NCBI RefSeq assembly: GCF_025264685.1
Contig: NZ_CP073721.1
Span: 5,819,001 to 5,883,000 of the forward strand
Length of the DNA stretch: 64,000 nt
Direction of reading: 5' to 3'
Source of the DNA: Dactylosporangium roseum
GTDB taxonomy: Bacteria > Actinomycetota > Actinomycetes > Mycobacteriales > Micromonosporaceae
The notes beneath the pieces are model-generated. The model searched no databases and was not told where the DNA came from. It was given only the letters and a program-made list of their open reading frames with translations. Position numbers and translations under genes: made by a program. Shown piece after piece: positions 8,549 through 16,421 of the stretch (position 1 is the stretch's first letter; the number at the start of each line of letters is the position of its first letter).

Positions 8549-9813
8549 CGACCGTCGCCGAACCGGAGACCCTCGACCTGGCCCGCTGGATCCAGCCAGG
8601 GGACCGGATCATGATGAGCCAAGGATGCGCCGAGCCGTTGACGCTGATCGAGTGCCTGGTGCGGCAGCGGGCCGGCCTCATCGAGCCCCGGTTGTTCCTC
8701 ACGGTCTCGTTCTCCGACGCGCTCCGGCCGGAGCACGCGGACCACCTCGCCTTCGACGGTCTCGGCGGGCTCGGCTCCACCACCAGGCTGTCCCGCGCCG
8801 GGGTGCTCAACCCGTATCCGATGCACCTGAGCCGGCTCTGCAACGACATCCACAGTGGACGCTTCAAGGTGGATGTCGTCCTGGTCCAGTTGGCCGGGCC
8901 CGACAGCACCGGTCGCTACACCGCCGGCCTGGACCATACGGTGACCGAGGATCTCATCCGGCAGGCCCGGGTCGTGATCGCGGAGGTCCACCCGGACGCG
9001 TCGGTCCTGCCCGGCCCCGGCACCATCTCACCCGACCAGATCGACGTGACGGTCGCGTCCCGCCACGCGCTGCCCGCACCGCCGGCGGTGACGCCGGACG
9101 CCGTCGACCAGCGGATCGCGGCCCACGTCGCCGCCTATGTCGACGACGGATCGACGATCGAGATCGGCATCGGCAGCGTGCCGTCAGCCGTGCTGGACAG
9201 CCTGCGCGGCCATCGGGATCTGGGCCTGCACACCGGGATGATGAGCGACGCGGTCGTGGAGCTCATCACCGGCGGTGTCATTACCAATCGTCACAAACGC
9301 GAGGACGCCGGTTCGAGTACCGCGAGTTCGCTGTTCGTGGGAGCCGGCTCCCGCGCGGTCCTGCGCGATCTTCCGGTGGTACTGCGGCCGAGCCGGCACA
9401 CGCTGACCCCGGCCGTCCTGGCCCAGCTGCCGCGCTTCGTGGCCATCAACTCGGCCGTTCAGGTCGACCTCACCGGGCAGGTGAACGCCGAGTACGTCGC
9501 GGGACGGTACGTCGGCGCGGTCGCCGGCCACGTCGACTTCGCCCGGGCCGCCCAGGCATCGGCCGACGGCCGGTCCATCACGGTCCTGCGGTCCGAGACG
9601 CCGTCCGGCACGTCCCGCATCGTCGCCGGGCTGTCGGGCGGGGTCGTCACCCTGGCCCGAAGCGACGTCGACGTGGTGGTCACTGAATGGGGAGCGGCCG
9701 AGCTGGCTGGCCTGTCCGTGAACCAGCGGGCGCACCGCATGATCGAGATCGCCCATCCGCGGCACCGCGAGCAACTGCTGGCGGCCTGGCATCAGATCGC
9801 GCGCGGCACATGA
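8545..9813 (+). CDS. Acetyl-CoA hydrolase/CoA-transferase family protein
   Basis: A 422-residue homologue of 4-hydroxybutyrate CoA-transferase and acetyl-CoA hydrolase. Recognisable segments include IEIGIGSVP, LHTGMMSDAVVELI, GGVITN and NSAVQVDLTGQVNAE. In many relatives the second and fourth segments carry Glu (HTE and NSAxEVDL); here they read Gly231 and Gln306. From memory I cannot say which Glu forms the thioester in this subgroup, so loss of activity is only a possibility. The gene lies between the acyltransferase and the exporter with ATGA overlaps on both sides, suggesting it supplies or recycles the acyl-CoA. Confidence 0.82.
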   Translation: MTTVAEPETLDLARWIQPGDRIMMSQGCAEPLTLIECLVRQRAGLIEPRLFLTVSFSDALRPEHADHLAFDGLGGLGSTTRLSRAGVLNPYPMHLSRLCNDIHSGRFKVDVVLVQLAGPDSTGRYTAGLDHTVTEDLIRQARVVIAEVHPDASVLPGPGTISPDQIDVTVASRHALPAPPAVTPDAVDQRIAAHVAAYVDDGSTIEIGIGSVPSAVLDSLRGHRDLGLHTGMMSDAVVELITGGVITNRHKREDAGSSTASSLFVGAGSRAVLRDLPVVLRPSRHTLTPAVLAQLPRFVAINSAVQVDLTGQVNAEYVAGRYVGAVAGHVDFARAAQASADGRSITVLRSETPSGTSRIVAGLSGGVVTLARSDVDVVVTEWGAAELAGLSVNQRAHRMIEIAHPRHREQLLAAWHQIARGT

Positions 9814-11075
9814 TCTCCGGCGCGAAGCCGGCGGCCGACACCACGGCGGCCGCCGGCCACCGATCCGTTCCGGCCCGTCCGGCCGGTGACCGCTCGGGCG
9901 CCGGCCTGGGCCGCCTGGCGCTGTTCGGCGCGCTGTCCGCGCTGGGCCCGGTCTCCATCGACATGTACGCGCCGGCACTGCCGAAGATGGCGGCGGCGTT
10001 GGGCGGCGCGCCGCGCGACTTGCAGCTAACGATGACCGTGTTCGTGGCCGGCCTCGCGATCGGTCAACTGGTCATCGGGCCGGTCTCGGACGCGGTGGGC
10101 CGGCGACGGCCGCTGCTGTGGGGGCTGGCGCTGTACACCTGCGCGTCGTTGGCCTGTGCGGCGGCGACCGGCACGTGGTGGCTCACGGCCGGCCGCCTGG
10201 CCCAGGCCCTCGGCGCCGCCGGCGCGCTGGTGCTCGTCCGGGCCGTCGTCCGCGACCTCTACACCGGCACGCACCTGTCTCGGACCTTTGCCCGGCTCAT
10301 GCTGGTCAACGGCCTGGCGCCGGTCCTCGCTCCGGCGATCGGCGGCTTCGCCGTCGGATGGGTCGGCTGGCGCTGGCTCTTCGTGGCGATGGCGGCCAGT
10401 GGCGCTGCCATGTACCTCGCGGTACTGCTGAAGCTGCCCGACTCGCGGCCACCGGGCCCGGACCGGGCCGTGGACGCACGGCGCCTGCTCCGCTCGATGG
10501 GCCGGGTGCTCGGCGACCGGGCCTTCGTCGTCAACACGGCCGGCGCCGGCCTTACGTTCGCCGGCTGCCTCTTCGCCTATGTCGCGGGCGGACCGTTCGT
10601 GCTGCAGGTCGTCTACGGCCTCAGTCCCCAGGCGTTCGCGGCTGTGATGGGCGTGAACGGTGTCGGCATCATCCTGGCCGGCCGGCTGAGCAACCTCCTG
10701 GTCGGCCGCTGGGGTGAGTACGCGATGGTCGTCCTCGGGATGTCCGTGGCCTGCGTCGGCGGCGCCGGGGTCCTCGTCACGACCACGGTGCACCTCGGCC
10801 TGCCGGTGCTGCTCTGCGCGCTCTTCGTGCTCGTCGGGCCGATCGGGCTCGTCGTCCCCAACTCCGCCTCACTGGCCCTGGCGGCGCATGCCGAGACCGC
10901 GGGGGCGGCGTCCGCGTTGCTCGGGGTGACCCACCTGGTCATCGGAGCAATTGCGATTCCGCTGGTCGGGATCGGCGGCGGCACCGACCCCGTCGTGCTG
11001 GGCACGGTGATGGTGGTGTTCACCGCGTCGGCGTTGGCGCTGACGGTGGCGCTGCGGCCACGAAAGGCCGGCTAA
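9810..11075 (+). CDS. MFS transporter, Bcr/CflA drug-export type
   Basis: A 421-residue membrane protein with about twelve hydrophobic segments starting near residue 36. The first transmembrane helix ends in the SIDMYAPALPKMAAAL motif typical of Bcr/CflA exporters, and the A-loop signature GPVSDAVGRRRPLLWG follows helix 2. It is the last gene of the operon and overlaps its neighbour by 4 bases. Export of the operon product, possibly with self-resistance, is the natural reading. Its 3' end overlaps the convergent FadR-type gene by four bases, leaving no room for a terminator between them. Confidence 0.88.
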   Translation: MISGAKPAADTTAAAGHRSVPARPAGDRSGAGLGRLALFGALSALGPVSIDMYAPALPKMAAALGGAPRDLQLTMTVFVAGLAIGQLVIGPVSDAVGRRRPLLWGLALYTCASLACAAATGTWWLTAGRLAQALGAAGALVLVRAVVRDLYTGTHLSRTFARLMLVNGLAPVLAPAIGGFAVGWVGWRWLFVAMAASGAAMYLAVLLKLPDSRPPGPDRAVDARRLLRSMGRVLGDRAFVVNTAGAGLTFAGCLFAYVAGGPFVLQVVYGLSPQAFAAVMGVNGVGIILAGRLSNLLVGRWGEYAMVVLGMSVACVGGAGVLVTTTVHLGLPVLLCALFVLVGPIGLVVPNSASLALAAHAETAGAASALLGVTHLVIGAIAIPLVGIGGGTDPVVLGTVMVVFTASALALTVALRPRKAG

Positions 11076-11812
11076 CGGTCGACGCCCAGGCCGACCGGTT
11101 CTTCGATGGTGGCGCGCAGGCGACGGGTGGCTCGTTCCATGTGGGCCCGCATCGCCGCCTCCGCGCCGACGACGTCCCTTGCCTCGATCGCCTCGAAGAT
11201 CGGGGTATGCACAGCCAGCGACGACTCGGTCTCTCCCGCCGCGGAGATGACCCGCCTGGCCCACGCCTGGAGCAGGCTCCTGACGTTGCTGAGGACGCCC
11301 GCCAGGACGGGGCTGCCACTGGCGTCGGCGACCTCGAGGTGGAAGTCGATGTCGGCGGCCACGTAGTCGTCGTGGTCATTGGCGGCATTGCGCATCCGCT
11401 CGATGTGGCGTGCCATGCGGGCCAGCTGATCCGCGTCGCGCCGCTCGGCCGCCAATCCGGCCAGGGTGACTTCGAGATAGAACCTGGCCTCGATGAGCCC
11501 GTCAAGATCGTGCCGATTGAGCAGGAGTCCCCACTCGATCACCTGTGGCAGCAGATTGGCCTGAGAACGGGAGAGGAATGTGCCGTCGCCCTGTCGTTGT
11601 TCGAGCACTCCCAACAGAATGAGCGACTTTGTCGCCTCCCGCAGTGCGGCCCGGCCGACGCCGAGCGCCTCACTCAGCGCGCGTTCGCCCGGTAGCCGTT
11701 GGCCGGGTCGCACATCGCCGGAGAGCACGTACTCCAGCAGCGCGCGCGTCAACTCCACGTTCGCCGGCTCACGTCGCGCCAGCGACTCCGGCAGTGGAGC
11801 GGGTCCCTTCAC
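11072..11812 (-). CDS. FadR-subfamily GntR transcriptional regulator (first copy)
   Basis: A 246-residue regulator with an N-terminal winged helix (GQRLPGERALSEALGVGRAA region) and a C-terminal all-helical FCD ligand domain. The FCD metal-binding residues look intact: D-I-D-F-H, then His in AVHTPIF and His in MRAHMER. GTG 11812 is preceded by AAGGAGG at good spacing; longer upstream starts have no such signal. It is divergent from a paralogue at 11984. GGTCGACC, resembling the sites at 16237-16276, lies just upstream of its ribosome binding site, consistent with autoregulation. Confidence 0.88.
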   Translation of the reverse strand: MKGPAPLPESLARREPANVELTRALLEYVLSGDVRPGQRLPGERALSEALGVGRAALREATKSLILLGVLEQRQGDGTFLSRSQANLLPQVIEWGLLLNRHDLDGLIEARFYLEVTLAGLAAERRDADQLARMARHIERMRNAANDHDDYVAADIDFHLEVADASGSPVLAGVLSNVRSLLQAWARRVISAAGETESSLAVHTPIFEAIEARDVVGAEAAMRAHMERATRRLRATIEEPVGLGVDR

Positions 11813-11828
11813 GTTCTCCTCCTTAAGT

Positions 11829-11836
11829 GGTCGACC
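11829..11836. promoter_or_regulatory. Candidate FadR-type operator GGTCGACC
   Basis: An 8-bp perfect palindrome, GGTCGACC, sits six bases upstream of the ribosome binding site of the first FadR-type gene, in the gap between the two divergent regulators. It matches the middle of the three sites at 16237-16276. The same 8-mer occurs by chance inside genes of this GC-rich DNA, so a single copy is weak evidence. The intergenic position and the matching array raise it. Confidence 0.4.
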
Positions 11837-11983
11837 GGCTAGCCACATTCTGCCAGCCGCCCCGATGCAGCTCCAGGCTGGGCAAATTCGGACAATCCGA
11901 TCGACGCGAATACGCTTCGTGTGCGTACACCCACGGGGTGATATTGTTCTCGCTGCCCCGCGAGCCAACCGGAAGCGAGTGCC

Positions 11984-12718
11984 ATGTCGGAACGGATCCT
12001 CGACGCCATTCCTGAACAGCGCCGGGCGGCGGGCGTGGTGCTGGCCCGGGATCTGATGCGATACCTCCTTTCCGGCCGCTTTGCTCCTGGCCAGAAAATT
12101 CCCTCCGAGCGACAGCTCACGGAGGAGCTGTCAGCCGGACGATCAGCCGTGCGGGAGGCGCTCAAGTCGCTCAGCCTGCTGGGACTGGTCGAGCAGCGGG
12201 TGGGCGACGGCACATACCTGGCCAGGTCGAGCTCGGAGCTGCTGCCCCAGGCGATCCAGTGGGGCCTGCTGCTCGAAGGGCAGGATGCTGTGCAACTGGT
12301 CGAGGTCCGGCGCCACCTGGAGGTCTGGGCCGCCCGGCTGGCGGCCGAACGTCGAACCGACGAGCAGGTCGATCGGCTGCGTACCGTCATCGGCGTCGGC
12401 CCCGAGTCCCGGCGCACGGGCACCGCCGGGGAACAACCGGTAGCGGTCGAGGTCAGCGACCGCTCCCTGCACGAAGTGGTCGCCGAGATGACCGGCAATG
12501 CGGTGCTGGTCAATCTGCTGAACACGTTGCGGTCACTACTCCAGGTTGACAGCTCGACGGTGCGCGCACACGCGCGCCGCCGAGCGGACGGTGATCAGGA
12601 ACTGCTGCGGGCCATCGAGCAGAGCGGGCTCGACGCCGCCGGGGCGGCGATGGCGACGCACTTGGACGACTGCCTTCATCCGGTACCTGAGGGTTCGTAC
12701 TCGCGCCCTGGGGTCTGA
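11984..12718 (+). CDS. FadR-subfamily GntR transcriptional regulator (second copy)
   Basis: A 244-residue paralogue of the divergent regulator at 11072. The winged helix is well kept (GQKIPSERQLTEELSAGRSA, then LLGLVEQRVGDGTYLA). The FCD domain is shorter and less standard: D-R-S-L-H and MATHLDD keep three likely metal ligands, but the position usually holding His before the last helices reads DQELLRAI. It may bind a ligand without metal, or act mainly with its paralogue. The 3' end overlaps the convergent aldolase gene by 43 bases. Confidence 0.85.
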   Translation: MSERILDAIPEQRRAAGVVLARDLMRYLLSGRFAPGQKIPSERQLTEELSAGRSAVREALKSLSLLGLVEQRVGDGTYLARSSSELLPQAIQWGLLLEGQDAVQLVEVRRHLEVWAARLAAERRTDEQVDRLRTVIGVGPESRRTGTAGEQPVAVEVSDRSLHEVVAEMTGNAVLVNLLNTLRSLLQVDSSTVRAHARRRADGDQELLRAIEQSGLDAAGAAMATHLDDCLHPVPEGSYSRPGV

Positions 12719-13521
12719 GGCGACGCCTCCGCGTCGGGCGCGGTCGGCGCGACCGACGCCTTGCTGACGGCGATCTCGCGAAGCCGCCTGGCGAAAAGCT
12801 GGCTGGCGACGAAGAGCACCACCGTCGCGCCCAGCCCATGCCAGTGGGCGACGTCCTGCTCGGAGTCGGCCAGCGCGCAGAGCGCGGCTGAGCCGGCCGA
12901 CGTCACTCCGTCGACGACCGCCGCCACGGCCGCCGCGACCTCGGGATGGGTGTAGTCACCCGGCAGCCCCAGCGACATCGACAGATCGGTCAGGCCGATC
13001 CAGACGCCGTCGACGTGCGGCGTCGCCGCGATCTGCGTGGCGACGCTGATGGCGCTGCGGTCCTCGATCTGTACGATCACCACCGTCTCGTGACGAGCAC
13101 GTTCGATGTGGGCCGCGAGCGTCTGGGTCGAGTGGCGACCGGCGCGGGTGCTCGTGGCGAGGCTGCGATGACCGTCCGGCGGATAGTGGGCCGCGGCCGC
13201 GACCGCACGCGCCTGCTCGGGGGTGTTGACGTGGGGCACGACGACGCCGCTCGCGCCGGCATCGAGCGCCCGCAGAATCTCCTCCGGACGGTGGGACCCG
13301 ACCCGCACCACGGCGGCGATACCCGCGCTGTCGGCGGCCCGCAGGTGTCCCTCCAACTGCATGGTGTCGGCCGCGCCATGCTCGGTGTCGATGATGACGA
13401 GGTCCCAGCCGAGGTGGCCGGCGGCCTCGATCAGGCTGGCCGCCGGCATCTTGACCACGAGTCCCAGCAACGTGTCCCGGCCGCGCAGTCGGGCGGCGAG
13501 CGACTGATCGTGCGCGGTCAT
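12676..13521 (-). CDS. HpcH/HpaI-family class II aldolase
   Basis: A 281-residue pyruvate aldolase-type TIM barrel. IIDTEHGAADT contains the catalytic His, VVRVGSH the arginine that binds pyruvate carboxylate, GASGVVVPHVNTPEQA a typical loop, and VQIEDRSA the metal-binding Glu. Known relatives cleave 2-keto-3-deoxy acid sugars or 4-hydroxy-2-ketoacids retro-aldol fashion. The last 30 residues are a disordered tail beyond the usual length of about 255. It is the last gene of the minus-strand operon and overlaps the kinase stop as ATGA, so it probably cleaves a product of that kinase pathway. Confidence 0.86.
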   Translation of the reverse strand: MTAHDQSLAARLRGRDTLLGLVVKMPAASLIEAAGHLGWDLVIIDTEHGAADTMQLEGHLRAADSAGIAAVVRVGSHRPEEILRALDAGASGVVVPHVNTPEQARAVAAAAHYPPDGHRSLATSTRAGRHSTQTLAAHIERARHETVVIVQIEDRSAISVATQIAATPHVDGVWIGLTDLSMSLGLPGDYTHPEVAAAVAAVVDGVTSAGSAALCALADSEQDVAHWHGLGATVVLFVASQLFARRLREIAVSKASVAPTAPDAEASPQTPGREYEPSGTG

Positions 13522-15044
13522 GCCGGCCCACCTTCGTCCTGGACGGAGCCGGGATCAGACCCGGCGTCTCGGAATCGTTCCATCGCCTCGGCCAGGGTCC
13601 GATCGTGGCCGACGTTGCCGGGGAAGACCACGAGCGGGAGGCCGGGCACCAGTCCGTCGCGCAGGTCCCACACCGGCACCTGACCCGGGAACATCTGGCC
13701 GGCCACCAACGCTCGTCTCGACCCGAGCGCGCCCGCCGCGATGTCGCTCGAGGTGATGCCGCCCTTGGCGATCACGTAGGCGGGTGGCGTCCGGCGTACC
13801 ACAAGGGACACGACGTTCGACAGCGCCTGCGCGATCTTCCGGCTCACCAGCAGCGGCGAGTGCTGTCCGCTGTGGACGATGTCCCGGCTGGTCCGCAGAA
13901 TGACGTCGTCCCGGGCCAGCGCGGCCGACGTCGCCTCGGCGCATCGGCGGACCTCGGCGTTGGCGTGCCGTCCGCCGTCACCCACGACGGCGGACGCGTC
14001 GAGCTCGACGAGCGCGGGGTCGTGGGCAGCCCGGGCGGCGGCGACCTGGGCATTGGTCAGCGCGGTATGAGAACCGGCGACGACGAGCCCTCGCCGGCCA
14101 CCGGGCCGGCGCATGGCGGCCACCTCGGGCGGTGTCAACGGCTCCGGCGACGGCTGCCCGGCAAGCAGCCGGACCATCGACGGGCCGGACCGGACGAGGA
14201 TCCGCCGGCCCGCCTGCTCCGCCGCGAGCAGTGCCAGCATGAGTACCTCCAGGTCGCCGGCCCGGACGGCGTTCGCGACGACGATGTCGTCGTGCGCCAT
14301 CCCGCACAAGATCTTGGCGATCCGGGCGACGCCGTCGCGGTCGCGGATGGCCTCCAAGGACAGGCTCCCGACATGGGGGCCGACCGGCCAGCGGGCTCGG
14401 GTCCAAGGCAGCAGCCCGGTCTCCTCGTAGCCGAAGGTGGCGTCCCGCGCGAACTCGGTGTGCGCGGCCGGCGACAGCAGGCCGTCCTGGTCGACCCACT
14501 GCACGTCGGCGGCCGTGTATCGGCCGGCTTCGAGAAAGCAGGGTACGAACAGGACGCCGTCGATCGGTTGCCCGGCATCAGCCAAGGCGCGGCCGGCCGC
14601 CAGCAGCTCGGTTCGGAAATGGCCGCGCAGGGTGGAGTCGCCGCGGGTCACCACCCGGAGCCGATGTCCGGCCCCGTCCGCCAGACGCGCGGCCCGGCGC
14701 ACCAGTTGATACGTGGTCCGCTCCGCCTGATCCGCGTCGACCGCGCGGGTGTTGGTGAGGACGAAGGTGATGCCGCCGGGGTGTTGCGCCGCCCACGCCA
14801 GCTCGGCGTCGGGCGCTCCCGGCAGTACGACCGGAGCACCACGAACGGTCTGCGTGCCCGTCGGGTCGTCATCGAGCACCACCGTCCACATGCGACGGCT
14901 GCGGTTCGCCTCGGCGATGATCGGCGCCGCAACGCCTTCTTCGTGTGTCGGCGTCGGCTGGTCGAGATCGGCCAGCCGGCGGCCCGGGCTTTCGGTGACC
15001 ACTCCGGTGTCAGCCGATGATGTTGTAGCCACGGCCCTTGTCAC
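13518..15044 (-). CDS. DUF1537 four-carbon acid sugar kinase family protein
   Basis: A 508-residue protein of the OtnK/DUF1537 family, whose characterised members phosphorylate four-carbon acid sugars. The N-terminal domain starts with LDDDPTGTQTVRG, VTRGDSTLRGHF follows, and the C-terminal nucleotide-binding part has AKGGITSSDIAAGAL and FPGNVG. GTG 15044 has a GGGAGG signal six bases upstream but overlaps the M24 gene by 35 bases; GTG 15002 would give a 494-residue protein starting just after the M24 stop. The start remains open. Together with the aldolase it suggests use of an acid sugar left after cleavage of the imported compound. Confidence 0.85.
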   Translation of the reverse strand: MTRAVATTSSADTGVVTESPGRRLADLDQPTPTHEEGVAAPIIAEANRSRRMWTVVLDDDPTGTQTVRGAPVVLPGAPDAELAWAAQHPGGITFVLTNTRAVDADQAERTTYQLVRRAARLADGAGHRLRVVTRGDSTLRGHFRTELLAAGRALADAGQPIDGVLFVPCFLEAGRYTAADVQWVDQDGLLSPAAHTEFARDATFGYEETGLLPWTRARWPVGPHVGSLSLEAIRDRDGVARIAKILCGMAHDDIVVANAVRAGDLEVLMLALLAAEQAGRRILVRSGPSMVRLLAGQPSPEPLTPPEVAAMRRPGGRRGLVVAGSHTALTNAQVAAARAAHDPALVELDASAVVGDGGRHANAEVRRCAEATSAALARDDVILRTSRDIVHSGQHSPLLVSRKIAQALSNVVSLVVRRTPPAYVIAKGGITSSDIAAGALGSRRALVAGQMFPGQVPVWDLRDGLVPGLPLVVFPGNVGHDRTLAEAMERFRDAGSDPGSVQDEGGPA

Positions 15045-16161
15045 CAGGAGCCTCCCAACCTTCCTCGGTGACGATGAGCGTGTCCTCGAGCTTGACGAAG
15101 CCGACCAGCGGGTGCTCGGTCCAGGTTTCGATCGAGAGCACGTTCCCCGCCTGTAGCGGCCGGTCGGCGTGGTCGGCGGGGTAGGGGACCGGACCGGTGG
15201 CGGTCAGCCGGGGGACCTCGTGCGTGATGAGACCCATGCCATGCGCCACGAACCTCAGGACGTCACGATGGGGGCTCGCCTCCAGCCGGGCCACGGCCGC
15301 TTCGAATATCGCGGCTCCCTTGTTGCCGGCCGCGACCGGTTCCCGAGCCGCCTGCTGCACCGCCTCGACCTCGTCCATCAGCTCGAGCATCAGGTCGGTG
15401 GGCTGCCCGTGGACCGCCATGCGAGCCAGGTCTCCGATGTACCCGCGGTACATCCCCCCGCTGTCAAGGCTGAGCACGGTGCCCGGCAGCCAGGGCGCGT
15501 CCGAGGGCGCTCGATTCAGGTCCGGACCGGCGGTGACCAGGCAGTAGTCGTACACCAGCCCGCGACTGGTCTGCTCGAGTCTGAACCGCTCCACGATCTC
15601 GGCCTTGGTCTGGCCCGGGCGAACCTGGTCGAAGGTCGCCAGCATCGAGGCGACGATCATCTCGGACGCGTGCCGCACCAGCTCGAGCTCCGCCGGGGTC
15701 TTCACCGCCCGCAGCGCCTCGAGCGCGAGGTGCGCGTCGACGAACCGCGCCTGCGGAAGCTCCGCCCGCAGCACCATGAAGGCGTCGGCCGGGATGAACG
15801 CCATCTCCACGCCGATCGTGGCGGCCCCGAGACCGCGTTCGCGCAGTGCCGCGGCGGCGGACCGGGCGGAGTCCACACTGGACCAGCTGACGTTGCGGAT
15901 GTCGCTGATGCCGATCGGGAACGTGTCGGTGCCCCAGTCCTCGTTGCCGCAGCCGACATAGAACGAGTCCTCGGGCCGGTCGCGAAGGTAGCCCACCACG
16001 GGGAGGTAACGACTCAAGCCGATCGCGTCCATGTTGGCGAAGAAGAAGTACCGGTAGCCGCCTAGCAGGTACTGCACGTTGTGTTTGCTGGTGGCGAGCA
16101 GCACGTCGAAGTCGTGGTCGGCCAGCAGGGCATCCAATCGACCAGTGAGCGACAGGTCCAC
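15010..16161 (-). CDS. M24-family metallohydrolase (Xaa-Pro peptidase/creatinase type)
   Basis: A 383-residue protein with an N-terminal creatinase-like domain and a C-terminal pita-bread domain. The five metal ligands appear present: Asp in SLDSGG, Asp in YIGDLAR, His in FVAHGMG, Glu in SIETW and Glu in VKLEDT. Family members cleave Xaa-Pro peptides or other amide bonds such as that of creatine, so the target could be an amide-linked compound. GTG 16161 is preceded by AAAGGA at a long spacing of about ten bases. It is the first gene of the minus-strand operon and faces the importer operon across the operator array. Confidence 0.87.
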   Translation of the reverse strand: MDLSLTGRLDALLADHDFDVLLATSKHNVQYLLGGYRYFFFANMDAIGLSRYLPVVGYLRDRPEDSFYVGCGNEDWGTDTFPIGISDIRNVSWSSVDSARSAAAALRERGLGAATIGVEMAFIPADAFMVLRAELPQARFVDAHLALEALRAVKTPAELELVRHASEMIVASMLATFDQVRPGQTKAEIVERFRLEQTSRGLVYDYCLVTAGPDLNRAPSDAPWLPGTVLSLDSGGMYRGYIGDLARMAVHGQPTDLMLELMDEVEAVQQAAREPVAAGNKGAAIFEAAVARLEASPHRDVLRFVAHGMGLITHEVPRLTATGPVPYPADHADRPLQAGNVLSIETWTEHPLVGFVKLEDTLIVTEEGWEAPGDKGRGYNIIG

Positions 16162-16212
16162 AGCGAGGTGTTCCTTTCGGGAGCCGGTGTGACGAGCGTC
16201 CGGAGTGGGTGC

Positions 16213-16242
16213 ACGGTAAGCCCCTACAGGACGACCGGTCAA
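16213..16242 (-). promoter_or_regulatory. Putative promoter of the M24-kinase-aldolase operon
   Basis: On the minus strand TTGACC (16242-16237) is followed after 18 bases by TACCGT (16218-16213), matching a housekeeping -35/-10 pattern. The -35 hexamer lies inside the GGTTGACC operator-like site. The predicted transcript would have a leader of roughly 45 bases before GTG 16161. Confidence 0.55.
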
Positions 16243-16276
16243 CCTCTGAAAGGTCGACCGGTGGAGTGGTTGACCA
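16237..16276. promoter_or_regulatory. Array of three FadR-type operator-like sites
   Basis: Three GGTYRACC octamers are spaced 15-16 bp centre to centre: GGTCAACC at 16237-16244, GGTCGACC at 16252-16259 and GGTTGACC at 16268-16275 (within TGGTTGACCA). They lie between divergent operons, and the outer two cover the two -35 boxes. FadR-subfamily regulators commonly bind TGGT/ACCA half sites, and two such regulators are encoded 4 kb away. Binding here would silence both directions together. Confidence 0.6.
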
Positions 16277-16298
16277 ATTCGATCGCCGCCGGTACGTT
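16270..16298 (+). promoter_or_regulatory. Putative promoter of the ABC importer operon
   Basis: TTGACC at 16270-16275 and TACGTT at 16293-16298 are separated by 17 bases, a good housekeeping sigma match. The -35 box lies inside the third operator-like site. The leader to ATG 16422 would be about 115 bases; I see no clear structured element in it. Confidence 0.55.
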
Positions 16299-16421
16299 AC
16301 AGCCCAGTTTCCAAGGCGTGAACGTACTGGTCATGGCGCCTCGAGGCGCTCGGCCGTCTGATGCTGATGCGCGCCCTATCGACCGTCCGCAGTGGCGCAT
16401 CGTCCAAATTGGGGAGACCTG

